Below are positions 1 to 9,399 of a stretch of 64,000 nt of DNA, piece after piece. The notes below the pieces were generated by a model. That model had not been told where the DNA came from, did no database searches, and was given only the letters and a program-made list of their open reading frames with translations. The DNA is from Bacillus subtilis (GTDB lineage: Bacteria > Pseudomonadota > Alphaproteobacteria > Rhizobiales > Rhizobiaceae). A program made the translations under genes and the position numbers. The first letter of the stretch is position 1, and each line of letters opens with the position of its first letter. Location of the stretch: NCBI GenBank assembly GCA_021733665.1, contig JAHREI010000002.1:248001-312000 (forward strand), read 5' to 3'.

Positions 1-66
1 CAATGTCCCGTCGAGATCAAACACAATAACGGGACGCGCTGCGGAGTTGGCGGAGGAATGAGACAT
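1..66 (-). CDS. gph: HAD-family phosphatase, probably phosphoglycolate phosphatase (5' end only)
   Basis: Only the first 22 codons are in the window, read leftwards from an ATG at 64-66 and leaving at base 1. The visible N-terminus is a short polar stretch followed by PVIVFDLDGTL. This is HAD motif I (DxDGT), whose first Asp is the phosphoryl-accepting nucleophile and whose second is the acid/base. Phosphoglycolate phosphatase removes 2-phosphoglycolate, and gph next to rpiA is a common arrangement in Brucella relatives. The HAD assignment is secure; the choice of gph over another HAD phosphatase rests mainly on the rpiA neighbour. It is transcribed divergently from rpiA. Confidence 0.7.
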   Translation of the reverse strand, partial: MSHSSANSAARPVIVFDLDGTL

Positions 67-339
67 ATCTGCCCTTTGACTTGTCACTATTTCACAGAGC
101 GGTCACCAAAATGCGCCGCAATCATTACAAAACCTATCTGAAATGTCGTTTATTGATAGTCTTTTTCAGTAAATAGATGAAATGAGAACAATAATATATT
201 TGCCACGCGTGATGCCCGTGCTACAGCAGTGCGGAAATAAGCGGCATTAATGGTGTTTTTCGCCTTCGCCGTACAGACTTGTTAAGGCTTGCAGCGTTTT
301 GCAGTCAAACCTGCAGATGAAAATACGGGAAGCAGATTT
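67..339. other. divergent gph/rpiA intergenic region
   Basis: This 273-bp AT-rich spacer must hold the divergent promoters of gph and rpiA. I see no clear operator, hairpin or small gene in it. The rpiA frame stays open upstream to a TTG at 289, but family length argues for the ATG at 340. Confidence 0.4.
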
Positions 340-1038
340 ATGAGTTCGGTCGATCCGCGTCAGTTGAAAATTGCCGCAGCTGCTGAGGCTTTAACCCATG
401 TAAAAAGTGGTATGAAGCTTGGCATCGGTACCGGCTCGACAGCGGAAGAATTTGTGCGTTTACTGGCTGTTAAAGTAGCTGAAGGCTTTGAAATCATCGG
501 TGTGCCGACATCTGAACGCACTGCTGCTTTGTGTAATGAGCTGGGTGTGCCGCTGACAACGCTGGAGGAAACCCCGCATCTTGATCTCACCATCGATGGT
601 GCAGATGAGGTTGATGGTGTTTTGTCGCTGATCAAAGGCGGCGGTGGTGCTTTATTGCGCGAGAAAATTGTCGCTGCTGCATCCGATGCTATGATCGTTA
701 TTGCTGACGAATCAAAAGTTGTTGATACACTCGGACGATTCCCGCTGCCGGTTGAAGTGAACCGTTTTGGTCTTGCAGCAACGAAACTTGCGATTGAACA
801 GACCATTACGGATCTTGGTCTGGAAGCGCCGCTAAGTCTGCGCATGAAAGACGGCGAAATTTTTGTGACGGATGGCGGGCATTATATTCTTGATGCATCT
901 TTTGGCCGTATTCCGGATACAAAAGCATTATCAGATGCACTCTTCGCCATTCCTGGCGTGGTTGAGCATGGTTTGTTTATCGGGCTTGCGCGTGCTGCGG
1001 TTATCGCGGGCACCTCAGGTATCCGGACGCTCTCTTAA
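340..1038 (+). CDS. rpiA: ribose-5-phosphate isomerase A
   Basis: It interconverts ribose 5-phosphate and ribulose 5-phosphate in the non-oxidative pentose phosphate pathway (cytoplasm). From the ATG at 340 the protein is 232 aa, the normal RpiA length. A TTG at 289 would add 17 residues that do not look like RpiA, and 340 has a purine-rich GGGAAG upstream. Visible family motifs are GTGST (residues 30-34, phosphate binding), DGADE (86-90, catalytic Asp region), [11 protein letters not shown] (99-109) and a C-terminal GVVEHGLF. It is followed about 100 bp downstream by a secreted DUF2059 protein and then gor, an order I recall from Brucella-type genomes. Confidence 0.96.
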   Translation: MSSVDPRQLKIAAAAEALTHVKSGMKLGIGTGSTAEEFVRLLAVKVAEGFEIIGVPTSERTAALCNELGVPLTTLEETPHLDLTIDGADEVDGVLSLIKGGGGALLREKIVAAASDAMIVIADESKVVDTLGRFPLPVEVNRFGLAATKLAIEQTITDLGLEAPLSLRMKDGEIFVTDGGHYILDASFGRIPDTKALSDALFAIPGVVEHGLFIGLARAAVIAGTSGIRTLS

Positions 1039-1143
1039 TTCAGTAATTCATATCTGTCCGGCAACGGTCAGAAATAAAAAATCGCATACCGTTGTTCCTG
1101 ATGAACCGGAAATGCACTCAATAAAAAACGGAGTATTGACCAT

Positions 1144-1671
1144 ATGACCAAGGCAATTGGCTATCGCCGTCTTATTGCGCCACTGGCGGCGCTTACAGTG
1201 TTGGCTGGTGTCAATCTCGCGCAGGCTCAGGAGGCTTCACAGTCCCATCTGGCCGCTGCGCGTGCTGCAATCGCGGCTATCGGCGCTACCGAACAGTTCG
1301 ACGGCATTCTGCCGCGCGCTGCACAGGCACTGAAGGCTGAACTGATTCAGAAAGACCCGAATCTGGAAGCGATCATCACCAAAACCGTTGATGATAAGGC
1401 AATCGCACTGGCTGCCCGCCGTTCCGATCTGGAAACTGAAGCTGCTCGCGTTTACGCAACATCTTTTTCTGAAGAAGAGCTGAAATCTATCAGCGCATTT
1501 TACACCTCTGAAGCTGGTAAAAAGCTGATTTCGGAAGGCCCGATCGTAACCCGTGAAGTGCTGAAGGCTGCTGAAGTCTGGCAGAACGGCGTTGCGCGTG
1601 ATCTGGCGATGCAGGTTGGCGAAGTTCTGTCGAAGGCTGCCGGCAGCGCAGCTCCTGCTGCTGCCGAATAA
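1144..1671 (+). CDS. secreted DUF2059-domain protein
   Basis: A 175-aa protein with an N-terminal signal peptide: basic MTKAIGYRR, a hydrophobic stretch and a cleavage site of LAQA|Q type near residue 28. The mature part is alpha-helical and ends in the DUF2059 region, with FSEEELKSISAFYTSEAG around residues 115-135. The tail is an Ala/Pro-rich AAGSAAPAAAE. DUF2059 proteins are periplasmic and their function is unknown. An SD-like GGAG lies 10 bases before the ATG at 1144. A strong terminator follows at 1723. It may be cotranscribed with rpiA, since the 105-bp gap has no terminator. Confidence 0.85.
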   Translation: MTKAIGYRRLIAPLAALTVLAGVNLAQAQEASQSHLAAARAAIAAIGATEQFDGILPRAAQALKAELIQKDPNLEAIITKTVDDKAIALAARRSDLETEAARVYATSFSEEELKSISAFYTSEAGKKLISEGPIVTREVLKAAEVWQNGVARDLAMQVGEVLSKAAGSAAPAAAE

Positions 1672-1722
1672 AAGCAAGCAGTGCAGCCCCTATCGCTGCC
1701 GGATGATCTGTATAAATTAAAC

Positions 1723-1755
1723 AAAAAGCCCGGTCTTAGTGCCGGGCTTTTTGTT
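1723..1755 (+). terminator. intrinsic terminator after the DUF2059 gene
   Basis: Perfect 9-bp stem AAAGCCCGG (1725-1733) / CCGGGCTTT (1742-1750) with an 8-base loop, followed by TTGTTTT. Confidence 0.9.
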
Positions 1756-1847
1756 TTAGATAGATTTCTGGCTTTCAGTGCCAGCTCTTGTTAAACCATG
1801 TGCCAAGCAACATATTCTGAAACAGATCAAAAACTTCGGAGAATAAA

Positions 1848-3242
1848 ATGACCAGTTATGACTATGACCTGTTTGTGATCGGCGGCGGTTCCGGCGGTGT
1901 ACGGGCAGGGCGTCTTGCCGGAGCAATGGGAAAGAAAGTCGGACTGGCTGAAGAATACCGCATGGGCGGCACCTGCGTAATCCGTGGCTGTGTGCCGAAA
2001 AAGCTTTATGTCTATGCATCGCAGTTTCCGGAGCATTTCAGTGATGCTGCCGGTTATGGCTGGACAGTCGGTGAAAGCAGTTTTGACTGGACAAAACTGG
2101 TTGCCAATAAAGTCACCGAAATTGCCCGTCTTGAAGGCTTTTATGTCAAAGGTCTGGACAATTCGAAGGTTGATATTCTGCGCCATCGCGCTGTGCTCAA
2201 AGATGCGCATACGATTGAGCTGGTTGGTGCGGGCAAGACAATCACCGCTGAAACCATTCTGATCGCCACCGGTGGTCATCCGTTTATGGATGATGCCATG
2301 CCGGGTCACGAGCTTTGCGTGAATTCCGATCAGATTTTTGATCTGCCGGAACTGCCAAAATCCATCGTCATTCAGGGCGGCGGTTACATTGCGGTAGAAT
2401 TCGCCGGTATTTTCAATGGTCTGGGTGTTGAAACCACGCTGGTCTATCGCGGCAAGCAAATTTTGAAAAACTTTGATAGTGATGCATTCCGCCTCGTTAC
2501 AGAGTCTATGATTGAAAAAGGCATCCGCATTGTTACGGAAACCAAAGTGGACGCAGTTGCGGAAGCTGAAGGCGATTATCGTCTGAATGTCACCCTGAGC
2601 AACGGTGAAGTCCTGGCAGCCGATCAGGTGTTGCAGGCAATCGGCCGTGTGCCGAATACCAAAGGTCTCGGCCTTGAAAATGCCGGTGTGAAGCAGGCCG
2701 CTGACGGCTCGATCATTGTTGATGAATATTCTCGTACCAATATTGAGAATATCTGGGCGGTGGGCGATGTGACTAACCGTGTTCAGCTGACACCGGTCGC
2801 TATTCATGAGGCTATGTGCTTCCTTGAAACCGCATTTAAGGGCAATCCGGTCCGGCCTGATCATGAATTGATTCCAACTGCGGTTTTCTCACAGCCGGAA
2901 ATCGGTACTGTCGGGATGTCGGAAGAAGAGGCCGCCAAACAATATGCGAATGTTGAAATCTATCGCGCATTGTTCCGTCCGATGCGTAATACGCTGGCCG
3001 GTCGTTTCGACAAGATGCTGACCAAGCTGGTGGTTGATGGTGACAGCCGTAAAGTACTCGGTGCCCATGTGGTCGGCCCCGATGCCGGTGAAATGGCGCA
3101 GTTGCTCGGTGTGGCCTTGAAAGCTGCGGCAACAAAGGATGACTTTGACCGCACCATGGCGCTGCATCCTTCCGCTGCGGAAGAGTTTGTAACCATGTAT
3201 ACGCCGAGCTATCGCTTGGTGAATGGTGTACGCGAAGGCTGA
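1848..3242 (+). CDS. gor: glutathione-disulfide reductase
   Basis: A 464-aa FAD enzyme that reduces glutathione disulfide with NADPH. Residues 10-17 form the FAD-binding GxGxxG loop (VIGGGSGG). The redox-active disulfide is C43/C48 in GGTCVIRGCVPKK. The NAD(P) domain near residues 175-205 reads IQGGGYIAVEFAG followed by VYRGKQ, where the Arg suits NADPH. The C-terminal HPSAAEEF carries the catalytic His-Glu pair. The start ATG at 1848 has GGAG 8 bases upstream. It stands alone between terminators at 1723 and 3276. Confidence 0.96.
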   Translation: MTSYDYDLFVIGGGSGGVRAGRLAGAMGKKVGLAEEYRMGGTCVIRGCVPKKLYVYASQFPEHFSDAAGYGWTVGESSFDWTKLVANKVTEIARLEGFYVKGLDNSKVDILRHRAVLKDAHTIELVGAGKTITAETILIATGGHPFMDDAMPGHELCVNSDQIFDLPELPKSIVIQGGGYIAVEFAGIFNGLGVETTLVYRGKQILKNFDSDAFRLVTESMIEKGIRIVTETKVDAVAEAEGDYRLNVTLSNGEVLAADQVLQAIGRVPNTKGLGLENAGVKQAADGSIIVDEYSRTNIENIWAVGDVTNRVQLTPVAIHEAMCFLETAFKGNPVRPDHELIPTAVFSQPEIGTVGMSEEEAAKQYANVEIYRALFRPMRNTLAGRFDKMLTKLVVDGDSRKVLGAHVVGPDAGEMAQLLGVALKAAATKDDFDRTMALHPSAAEEFVTMYTPSYRLVNGVREG

Positions 3243-3275
3243 GTTATTCGCTCTAAAAATAAGACAAAGTGGCAG

Positions 3276-3302
3276 ACCGGCGGTGCAAATCGCCGGTTTT
3301 TC
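3276..3302 (+). terminator. intrinsic terminator of gor
   Basis: Stem ACCGGCG (3276-3282) / CGCCGGT (3291-3297) with an 8-base loop and a T-rich tail TTTTTC. Confidence 0.85.
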
Positions 3303-3492
3303 ATTAGAAAATTACAATAAGCTCTCTGAATCTTGGCAAAAATGACACGCGATCCAGCACGCGTGCATTTGCGTCTGGTTTATTGTCTTGGGGTGGATTA
3401 TATACGCAGGGTTGTTATCGCAATGGTGCGGTACAGCAGGGGATATTGAAAAAAACTTTAACTAAAAGTTTGAAAATAACACAGGTGCTATA

Positions 3493-4872
3493 ATGACGAA
3501 GAACTGGACACCGCAATCCTGGAGAGGCATGCCGATTAAGCAAGTGCCTTCTTATCCGGACGCGCAGGCTTTGGCCGATGTCGAGGCTCGTCTGCGTACA
3601 TATCCGCCTTTGGTTTTTGCAGGGGAAGCGCGCAAGCTTACCAGGCAACTGGCCGAAGTGGCTGAAGGTCGCGCCTTCCTTTTACAGGGTGGCGATTGTG
3701 CAGAAAGCTTTGCGGAACATGGCGCGGACAATATCCGCGACTTTTTCCGCGTATTTCTGCAGATGGCTGTCGTACTGACTTTTGGCGGATCACAGCCTGT
3801 GGTTAAAATTGGCCGTATTGCCGGTCAGTTTGCCAAGCCGCGCTCCAGCGATATTGAAACAATCAATGGTGTGGAATTACCGTCTTACCGCGGCGATGTC
3901 ATCAATGGTATTGAGTTCAATGAAGCCTCGCGTATTCCTGATCCGAACCGTCAGGAAATGGTTTACCGCCAGTCTGCGGCAACGCTCAACCTGCTGCGTG
4001 CTTTCGCACAGGGTGGTTATGCCAATTTGGAAAACGTGCATAAATGGACGCTCGGCTTTGTCTCTGACAGTCCGCAGAATGAGCGTTACATTGCGCTGGC
4101 TAACCGTATCTCTGAAACCATCAATTTCATGCGTTCTATCGGTATTACCGCAGACAGCAACCATGCGCTGCGTGAAACTGACTTCTACACCAGCCATGAA
4201 GCCTTGCTGCTTGGTTATGAAGAAGCGCTGACCCGTGTGGATTCGACCTCGGGCGACTGGTATGGCACATCCGGTCACATGATGTGGATCGGTGACCGCA
4301 CCCGTCAGCTTGACCATGCGCATATTGAATATTGCCGTGGTATCAAGAACCCGATTGGTATGAAATGCGGCCCGTCACTGGAAGCCGATGATCTGCTGCG
4401 CCTCATTGACCGTTTGAATCCGGAAAATGAAGCCGGTCGTCTGACCCTGATTGCCCGTTTTGGCTATGACAAGGTAGAAGATCACCTGCCACGTCTGATC
4501 CGTGCGGTTGAGAAGGAAGGTCGTAAGGTTGTCTGGTCTTGCGATCCGATGCATGGCAACACCATCACTGCTGCGGGCTACAAGACCCGTCCGTTTGATC
4601 GTGTTCTGAAAGAAGTGCAGAGCTTCTTTGCAGTACATCAGGCCGAAGGAACCCATGCCGGTGGTATTCATATCGAAATGACCGGTAAGAATGTGACCGA
4701 ATGCACCGGCGGTGCACGTGCTATTTCTGCAGAAGAATTGTCCGATCGTTACCACACCCATTGCGACCCGCGCCTCAATGCGGATCAGGCTCTGGAGCTG
4801 GCTTTCCTCGTGGCAGAGCTTCTCAAAAAAGAACGTGATTCACAGCCTCAAAAAGTTGCGGCAAGTGCATAA
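3493..4872 (+). CDS. class II 3-deoxy-7-phosphoheptulonate (DAHP) synthase
   Basis: A 459-aa plant/Mycobacterium-type (class II) DAHP synthase. It condenses phosphoenolpyruvate and erythrose 4-phosphate in the first step of the shikimate pathway. Class II features are visible: the start [30 protein letters not shown] near residues 63-73 (metal-binding Cys), [15 protein letters not shown] near 104-118, CDPMHGNT near residue 353, and a late [15 protein letters not shown] holding further ligands. The length is normal for the class. The symbol varies between aroF and aroG in rhizobia, so none is given. A short Tyr-containing ORF lies just upstream (see findings). Confidence 0.95.
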   Translation: MTKNWTPQSWRGMPIKQVPSYPDAQALADVEARLRTYPPLVFAGEARKLTRQLAEVAEGRAFLLQGGDCAESFAEHGADNIRDFFRVFLQMAVVLTFGGSQPVVKIGRIAGQFAKPRSSDIETINGVELPSYRGDVINGIEFNEASRIPDPNRQEMVYRQSAATLNLLRAFAQGGYANLENVHKWTLGFVSDSPQNERYIALANRISETINFMRSIGITADSNHALRETDFYTSHEALLLGYEEALTRVDSTSGDWYGTSGHMMWIGDRTRQLDHAHIEYCRGIKNPIGMKCGPSLEADDLLRLIDRLNPENEAGRLTLIARFGYDKVEDHLPRLIRAVEKEGRKVVWSCDPMHGNTITAAGYKTRPFDRVLKEVQSFFAVHQAEGTHAGGIHIEMTGKNVTECTGGARAISAEELSDRYHTHCDPRLNADQALELAFLVAELLKKERDSQPQKVAASA

Positions 4873-4895
4873 TTTTTAATGCATAAAATGAATTT

Positions 4896-4932
4896 CGGGC
4901 GGGGCTTGGTTCCCGCCCGTATTGTATTTTTG
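4896..4932 (+). terminator. intrinsic terminator of DAHP synthase
   Basis: Perfect 8-bp GC-rich stem CGGGCGGG (4896-4903) / CCCGCCCG (4912-4919), followed by TATTGTATTTTT. Its position argues against starting dgkA at the upstream ATG at 4879. Confidence 0.8.
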
Positions 4933-4953
4933 ACGGGTTTATTGCGGGGCATA

Positions 4954-5319
4954 ATGGAACGCATTTTCAAAGCATTTATCAACTCTATGCGGGCGCTGAA
5001 CCATCTGGCACGCTTTGAAAAGCCGGTGCAGCAGGAGCTGGTTTTGCTGCTGGTGTCCTTGCCTGTAGCATGGTTTGTGGCAACAGACATGGCTTCTTAT
5101 CTGCTGCTGGTTGGCGCAGTGGTGTTTCTGTTGCTGGTGGAAATTATCAACACGTCCGTGGAAGCAACCTGCAACGCAATTAGTCGTGATTTCAAAAAAG
5201 ACATTCAAATTGCTAAAGATTGCGGATCGCTTGCCGTGCTGATCGCTTCGATCATGTGTGCTGCGGTTTGGATTTATCATCTCTGGCCTTATGTGCCGAC
5301 GCTGGTTTTTCCTGCCTGA
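4954..5319 (+). CDS. dgkA: diacylglycerol kinase (integral membrane)
   Basis: A 121-aa inner-membrane kinase that phosphorylates diacylglycerol for phospholipid turnover. The start is placed at the ATG at 4954 (MERIFKAFINS), which gives the usual DgkA length. The frame is open from 4879, but that would put a terminator hairpin inside the gene. The catalytic helix LVEIINTSVEA supplies E63 and E70, matching the two conserved Glu of E. coli DgkA, and KDCGSLAV (88-95) is the conserved loop before the last helix. Three hydrophobic segments are visible at about 29-45, 49-63 and 92-110. Confidence 0.92.
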   Translation: MERIFKAFINSMRALNHLARFEKPVQQELVLLLVSLPVAWFVATDMASYLLLVGAVVFLLLVEIINTSVEATCNAISRDFKKDIQIAKDCGSLAVLIASIMCAAVWIYHLWPYVPTLVFPA

Positions 5320-5401
5320 ATAAAGATAAATATGAGCATGTCAGCGTTTTAACAAAGGCATGACTTGACGGGAAAACCAACAGCTTCGGGAGGGGCGGGC
5401 A

Positions 5402-5770
5402 ATGAGTGAGCATGTATTCGACGGGGCACAGATGCAGAATATCCGTTATGAAAATGCGGACATGGCCAATGCCGAGTTTCATGGTGTAAACCTTGCAAAT
5501 GCCAAGTTTTATGCCGTTTTGACCAAGGCCAAATTCACCGATACGAATTTAAGCGGTGCGGTTTTTGACGATGTAAATCTTGCCGGTGCACGCTTGAACA
5601 ACGTCAACTTGGCCGGAACCTCCATATCGGATGCCAATCTGTCCAACCTCGTGATAACTGACGCCACGCTGGCAAATGCAGAAATCTGTAATGCTGATCT
5701 GACAGGTATGCGGATAAACGGGCTTCTGGTGAGCGATCTGTTCAAAGCCTATGAGCAGACAAAAGCTTAA
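5402..5770 (+). CDS. pentapeptide-repeat protein
   Basis: A 122-aa protein made almost wholly of A(D/N)LxX-type pentapeptide repeats (for example ADMAN, AEFHG, VNLAN, AKFTD, TNLSG, ANLSN, ADLTG) from about residue 15 to 110. Such repeats fold into a right-handed quadrilateral beta-helix. The ATG at 5402 has a strong GGAGG upstream. There is no signal peptide or membrane segment. Known relatives range from gyrase-protecting DNA mimics to proteins of unknown role, and nothing here distinguishes them. It sits between dgkA and nadE. Confidence 0.85.
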   Translation: MSEHVFDGAQMQNIRYENADMANAEFHGVNLANAKFYAVLTKAKFTDTNLSGAVFDDVNLAGARLNNVNLAGTSISDANLSNLVITDATLANAEICNADLTGMRINGLLVSDLFKAYEQTKA

Positions 5771-5880
5771 ATACACAGAGGCTTTCGTACCTTTGCAAAC
5801 TTGAATAACTGCATTTCTATTCAACGGTCTGTACCCGTTTCTCATTGCAAGAAAATAGCAGTCGCGGTAATGCTGGTGGC

Positions 5881-7563
5881 ATGAGCACATTGACCACATC
5901 TCCCGATAAATTACGTATCGCAATCGCCCAGCTGAATCCGGTTATGGGCGATCTGCAAGGTAACCTCGCTAAGGCACGCGAAGCCCGCAAAACTGCGGCT
6001 GATGCGCAAGCTGACCTGATCCTGTTTACGGAACTGTTTATCTGTGGCTATCCGCCGGAAGATCTGGTTTCCAAACCGGCTTTTGTGAAAGCGTGTGAAT
6101 CGAGCGTGCAGGCTCTGGCGCTTGAAACCGCTGATGGCGGGCCCGGTATTATTATCGGCTCACCGTTACAGCGTGAAAGCGGTCTGCATAATGCAGTGAT
6201 GGTGCTGGATGGCGGCAAGGTGATTGCCGAGCGCTATAAAGTTGATCTGCCGAATTACGGTGAATTTGACGAGCAGCGCAATTTTCAGGCTGGCGCTATG
6301 CCGGGGCCTGTGAATTTCCGTGGTGTGCGCTTAGGTATTCCGGTTTGTGAAGATATCTGGGGCGAGCTTGGCGTGTGTGAAACGCTGGCTGAAAGCGGCG
6401 CAGAAATTCTGTTGGTGCCGAATGGTTCCCCTTATCACCGCTCCAAGATGGAAGTGCGCCATCAGGTGGCAGTGCGTCAGGTTGTTGAGACCGGCTTGCC
6501 GCTGGTCTATGCCAACCAGACCGGAGGGCAGGATGAATTGTTGTTCGATGGCGGCTCCTTTGTCATCAATGCCAATCATCATCTGGCGGTGCAATTGCCG
6601 CAATTTGAAGAGCTGGTGTCACTGACCGAGTGGACACGCGGTGAGGATGGCTGGTCTTGTGCCGACGGCGACCGTAACTGGCTGCCGGAAGGTGAAGAGG
6701 CGGATTATCTCGCTTGCATGCATGGCCTGCGTGACTATGTGAATAAAAACGGCTTCAAAAGCGTTGTGCTTGGCTTGTCCGGCGGTTTGGACTCAGCAAT
6801 TTGTGCTGCGCTGGCAGTTGACGCGCTTGGCAAAGACCGTGTGCATACGGTGATGCTGCCTTATCGCTATACCTCTGATATCTCGATGAAAGATGCGAAA
6901 GATTGCGCCGAAGCACTTGGTTGCCGCTATGATATCGTGCCGATCGCAGAGCCTGTTGAGGGCTTCCTCAATCTGCTTGCGCCGATGTTTGCCGGTACTG
7001 AGAGCGGCGTAACGGAAGAAAATCTGCAAAGCCGTGCCCGTGGCGTTATCCTTATGGCGATTTCCAACAAGTTCGGCTCGATGGTTGTAACCACCGGCAA
7101 TAAATCGGAAATGGCCGTCGGTTATGCCACGCTCTATGGCGATATGAATGGCGGCTTTAACCCGATCAAAGACCTCTACAAGATGCGGGTCTATGCGCTG
7201 GCTGACTGGCGCAACCATCATCTGCCGGAAGGTGCGATGGGACCTGAAGGCGAGGTCGTGCCGCAAAACATCATCGACAAAGCACCAAGTGCAGAATTGC
7301 GTGATAACCAAACTGATCAGGATTCACTGCCGCCATATCCGGTGCTGGATGCTGTTCTTGAGGCGCTTGTCGAGCATGAACGCAGTGTGGATGAGATCGT
7401 AACTGAGGGCTATGACCGCGCTGTGGTCGAACGTGTGGAACATCTTCTCTACATTGCTGAATATAAGCGTCGGCAGTCTGCTCCGGGTGTGAAGATTACC
7501 ACCAAGAATTTTGGCCGCGACCGTCGTTATCCGATTACCAACCGCTTCCGCGACCGGCATTAA
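5881..7563 (+). CDS. nadE: glutamine-dependent NAD+ synthetase
   Basis: A 560-aa two-domain enzyme that amidates nicotinic acid adenine dinucleotide to NAD+, using ammonia from glutamine. The N-terminal nitrilase-like glutaminase domain (about 10-270) has the Glu-Lys-Cys triad E51 (LFTELFICGYP), K120 (ERYKVDLPN) and C156 (IPVCEDIWG). The C-terminal synthetase has the ATP-pyrophosphatase P-loop LSGGLDSA near residues 298-305. An in-frame TTG at 5845 would add 12 residues; the ATG at 5881 is preferred for family length. gltX follows 24 bp downstream, so the two are probably cotranscribed. Confidence 0.95.
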   Translation: MSTLTTSPDKLRIAIAQLNPVMGDLQGNLAKAREARKTAADAQADLILFTELFICGYPPEDLVSKPAFVKACESSVQALALETADGGPGIIIGSPLQRESGLHNAVMVLDGGKVIAERYKVDLPNYGEFDEQRNFQAGAMPGPVNFRGVRLGIPVCEDIWGELGVCETLAESGAEILLVPNGSPYHRSKMEVRHQVAVRQVVETGLPLVYANQTGGQDELLFDGGSFVINANHHLAVQLPQFEELVSLTEWTRGEDGWSCADGDRNWLPEGEEADYLACMHGLRDYVNKNGFKSVVLGLSGGLDSAICAALAVDALGKDRVHTVMLPYRYTSDISMKDAKDCAEALGCRYDIVPIAEPVEGFLNLLAPMFAGTESGVTEENLQSRARGVILMAISNKFGSMVVTTGNKSEMAVGYATLYGDMNGGFNPIKDLYKMRVYALADWRNHHLPEGAMGPEGEVVPQNIIDKAPSAELRDNQTDQDSLPPYPVLDAVLEALVEHERSVDEIVTEGYDRAVVERVEHLLYIAEYKRRQSAPGVKITTKNFGRDRRYPITNRFRDRH

Positions 7564-7587
7564 AAGAAAACTTAGAAGAAGAAAATT

Positions 7588-8961
7588 ATGACTGTAATCG
7601 TTCGTTTTGCTCCATCTCCGACCGGCTATATCCATATTGGTAATGCTCGTCCGGCGCTTTATAACTGGTTGTTTGCGCTGAAGAATAAGGGGCAATTCAT
7701 CCTGCGTTACGACGATACGGATGTGGAGCGTTCCAAAACCGAATATGCGGAAGCGATTGCCCGTGACATCGACTGGCTGGGCATCAAGCCATCCCGCGTG
7801 GAATATCAGTCCAAGCGTTTTGCGGTCTATGATGCTGCGGTTGAAAAGCTTAAGGCAGCTGGTCTGCTCTATGCCTGCTATGAAACAGCAGAAGAGCTGG
7901 AACTACGCCGCAAGCTGCGACTGGCACGCAAACTGCCGCCCGTCTATGCCCGTGATGCTCTGAAGCTGACAGACGAGCAGAAGGCTGCTTATGAAGCCGA
8001 AGGCCGTAAGCCGCATTGGCGCTTCCTGCTGCCGAATTTCAAGAATTCACCATTTGAAACCGAACGTACCGAAGTGCATTGGGATGATCTGGTGCGCGGC
8101 CCGCAGACGGTTGATCTGGCTTCCATGTCTGATCCGGTGTTGGTGCGTGAAGACGGCACTTATCTCTATACGCTGCCATCGGTAGTGGATGATATTGATA
8201 TGGGCATCACCCATATTATCCGCGGTGACGACCATGTGACCAATACAGGTGCGCAGATTGCAATTTTCCGTGCGCTGAGCGATGTGGTGCCAACATTCGG
8301 TCATCACAATTTGCTGACGACAACAAGCGGTGAGGGCCTGTCAAAGCGTTCCGGTGCCTTGTCCGTAGGTAGCTTGCGTGAAGCCGGTGTGGAGCCAATG
8401 GCTGTGGCCTCTCTGGCAGTGCTGACCGGTACATCAGACAATGTTGAGCCTGTCGCGACAATGGAAGAACTGGCGCAGCGTTATGAACCGTCCCATGCGT
8501 CGAAATCCAATGCCAAATTTGATCCGGCTGATCTGACCGGTCTCAACCGCGCTTTGATCCATCATCTGGAATTCGCCGATGTGGCGTCACGTCTGGCAGA
8601 GATTGGTATTTCCGGCGATAAGGCTGAAGCCTTCTGGGCGGCTGTCCGTGGTAATATTGATCATGTTAAAGATGCTGCACAGTGGTGGGAAGTCGTCAAC
8701 CGCACTGAGCCTTACAGCGATGCCGTAGCAGCGGAAGACAAGGATTTCATCGCACAGGCGTTTGATCTTTTGCCTGAAGCGCCTTGGGGCAATGATATCT
8801 GGAAAGTCTGGACAGAGGCCGTTAAGGCTGCAACCGGCCGCAAAGGCAAAACATTGTTCATGCCTTTGCGTTTGGCACTGACCGGCGTTGGTTCCGGTCC
8901 TGAGCTTGCTGATCTGCTGCCGCTTATTGGGCGGGAACATACGCTGGCCCGACGCGCCTGA
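7588..8961 (+). CDS. gltX: glutamate--tRNA ligase, copy 1
   Basis: A 457-aa class I aminoacyl-tRNA synthetase that charges tRNA(Glu). The HIGH-type motif is HIGN (H16-N19) in [17 protein letters not shown], and the KMSKS-type motif is GLSKRSG near residue 250. It is close to what I recall of the Brucella GltX1 lineage, with [13 protein letters not shown] and a conserved C-terminus ending [18 protein letters not shown] second, divergent gltX is at 45768-47186. In organisms lacking GlnRS the paralogues can divide tRNA(Glu) and tRNA(Gln) charging; whether that applies here is not shown by sequence. The ribosome site (AGAAGAAG) is weak, and the gene follows nadE closely. Confidence 0.95.
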   Translation: MTVIVRFAPSPTGYIHIGNARPALYNWLFALKNKGQFILRYDDTDVERSKTEYAEAIARDIDWLGIKPSRVEYQSKRFAVYDAAVEKLKAAGLLYACYETAEELELRRKLRLARKLPPVYARDALKLTDEQKAAYEAEGRKPHWRFLLPNFKNSPFETERTEVHWDDLVRGPQTVDLASMSDPVLVREDGTYLYTLPSVVDDIDMGITHIIRGDDHVTNTGAQIAIFRALSDVVPTFGHHNLLTTTSGEGLSKRSGALSVGSLREAGVEPMAVASLAVLTGTSDNVEPVATMEELAQRYEPSHASKSNAKFDPADLTGLNRALIHHLEFADVASRLAEIGISGDKAEAFWAAVRGNIDHVKDAAQWWEVVNRTEPYSDAVAAEDKDFIAQAFDLLPEAPWGNDIWKVWTEAVKAATGRKGKTLFMPLRLALTGVGSGPELADLLPLIGREHTLARRA

Positions 8962-8994
8962 TTGAAGTGCGTCTGAAAATTTTTATTTAAAAAT

Positions 8995-9025
8995 AAACGG
9001 CGGAGTTTTCTCCGCCGTTTCTCTT
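8995..9025 (+). terminator. intrinsic terminator of the nadE-gltX unit
   Basis: Perfect 11-bp stem AAACGGCGGAG (8995-9005) / CTCCGCCGTTT (9010-9020) with a TTTT loop, then CTCTTT. Confidence 0.9.
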
Positions 9026-9266
9026 TCGCCGTTGTTGGCTTGTTGCGCCCTCTATGACGCATGCAAAGTACTGTAGAGTAAAAAAACGTTTTTCGAACTT
9101 CTGCCTCTAAAGTGGCTATGTGCATGTAAGATCGCAGTATTAGCTCTAGCCTCTTTAGTGGTTTCATTGTCACGAACGTCAAGTTGATCCCACCTCACAG
9201 TGAAATGCTCTTGCTCGATTTTGTGCACGTTTTGAAGATTTACAGATCATTACTATCAAGGATTAA

Positions 9267-9395
9267 AAGTTAGCCTGCTTTCGTAAACGTCACCCTGACC
9301 GTGATTTAGGGATTGACGGACGTACTGGGGAGGCTTTGATTAGGGGAAGTCATTGTGGGAGCAATAAAGTGCATATTAACCCAGACGTGAGGTAG
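9267..9395 (+). pseudogene. truncated toxin-like C-terminal remnant
   Basis: An open stretch of 42 codons with no start codon, bounded by TAA at 9264-9266 and TAG at 9393-9395. It encodes ...KRHPDRDLGIDGRTGEA followed by LIRGSHCGSNKVHINPDV and stops 4 bp before the immunity-like gene. It is rich in His, Arg, Asp and Gly in the manner of a nuclease-toxin C-terminus. Its placement directly before a small immunity-like gene is the usual toxin-immunity order. I cannot name the toxin family. Region 9026-9266 upstream holds no convincing continuation in any frame, so the 5' part appears deleted. That it is a decayed polymorphic-toxin tip is inference. Confidence 0.4.
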
Positions 9396-9399
9396 TGAG

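Noticed and set aside
872-1147. 91-codon ORF overlapping the end of rpiA
   Set aside because: Out-of-frame with rpiA, overlaps its conserved 3' end and the next gene's start; no independent support.
1827-2864. 345-codon ORF on the minus strand opposite gor
   Set aside because: It is fully antisense to a well-conserved gene and has no family features; long antisense frames arise from codon bias.
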